NCBI GenBank assembly: GCA_017542305.1
Contig: JAFXXK010000025.1
Coordinates: 32,415 to 96,414, forward strand
Origin: a bacterium
GTDB lineage: Bacteria; Cyanobacteriota; Vampirovibrionia; Gastranaerophilales; Gastranaerophilaceae
Direction: 5' to 3'
Length of the DNA: 64,000 nt
A program made the position numbers and the translations under genes. Positions 63,959 to 64,000 of the stretch are shown in pieces. The notes under the pieces are model-generated. The model was given only the letters and a program-made list of their open reading frames with translations. It was not told the DNA's origin and searched no databases. The first letter of the stretch is position 1; every line of letters starts with the position of its first letter.

Positions 63959-64000
63959 ATGCTTATGTCTGCATTTAAGGGCAATAGGGGGGGGGGGTAG
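63959..64000 (+). CDS. Start of a gene with an 11-G tract, out of frame as read
   Basis: With a strong promoter and SD GGAGG 8 nt upstream, ATG 63959 opens a frame MLMSAFKGNR and then glycines encoded by the G run, closing at TAG (63998-64000) after 13 codons. If the run were one base longer or shorter the frame would continue past the window. This is either a phase-variable gene in the off state or a very short peptide. Confidence 0.5.
   Translation: MLMSAFKGNRGGG
63987..63997 (+). repeat. Homopolymer tract of 11 G in a gene start
   Basis: Eleven G follow AATA and precede TAG. Length and flanks (TA-G11-TA) match the tract at 33198-33208. Confidence 0.9.

Overview
The window is a low-GC (roughly one third G+C), gene-dense bacterial chromosome segment of about 65 protein genes, one tmRNA and one cobalamin riboswitch. 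There is no rRNA, tRNA, CRISPR array, transposase or integrase. The mixture suggests an anaerobic, Gram-negative-type, probably host-associated bacterium: class III ribonucleotide reductase, an Fe-S CoA-enzyme activase, NadB, a RsbU/RsbV-like partner switch, many short exported proteins and two very large RTX-like proteins that begin MATKFTPKK. This style resembles uncultured non-photosynthetic Cyanobacteriota (Gastranaerophilales), but that assignment is an impression, not a demonstration.

Layout. 1-9.3 kb: right part of a STAND-type ATPase/TPR protein, mtnA, small membrane and ferredoxin genes, gapA, a PHP phosphoesterase, rph and two small exported proteins. 9.3-14.6 kb: a minus-strand run of M16 peptidase, acetolactate synthase and a pilin-like exported protein, then rlmN. 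14.6-19.5 kb: the tmRNA gene (ssrA) and a repeat-rich integration hot spot. The last bases of tmRNA recur three times downstream, two identical 134-bp repeats bracket a 2.6-kb unit (DUF6973-like protein, membrane protein, metallophosphoesterase), and the tmRNA 5' end is also duplicated. 19.5-23.2 kb: a Gtr/Arn-like lipid-linked sugar cassette (GT39, YdjC deacetylase, GtrB-like GT2, GtrA). 23.2-31.8 kb: a partner-switching signalling pair, an exported SFEDF-repeat protein, a glycosyltransferase, nadB and an orphan histidine kinase. 32-37.5 kb: a HEAT-repeat protein and RTX protein 1, whose leader carries an 11-G tract. 37.6-42.3 kb: ilvE, then the cobalamin riboswitch with nrdD-nrdG, then an exported parvulin. 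42.3-45.8 kb: the housekeeping operon pyrH-frr-cdsA-rnc-rpe. 46-49 kb: RTX protein 2, which holds a GSGGYx hexapeptide array. 49-64 kb: polA, a structured small-ORF transcript, aroK-aroB, a BadF-type activase, rsgA-ispA-DUF212, and an AmmeMemoRadiSam module as two divergent genes. The right edge cuts a gene that opens with a second 11-G tract.

Gene expression shows two clear patterns. Operon-internal genes usually have good Shine-Dalgarno (SD) sequences. At least eleven first genes lack one and instead have a -10 hexamer 6-7 nt before the start codon, which predicts leaderless mRNAs. Nine convergent gene pairs meet tail to tail with gaps of 0-18 nt (one overlaps), mostly without a visible intrinsic terminator.

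The best leads for new biology are the poly-G contingency tracts, the decayed tmRNA-anchored island with its structured repeats and possible effector/immunity pair, the structured small-ORF RNA at 52.5-52.85 kb, and the paired RTX proteins with shared terminal caps.
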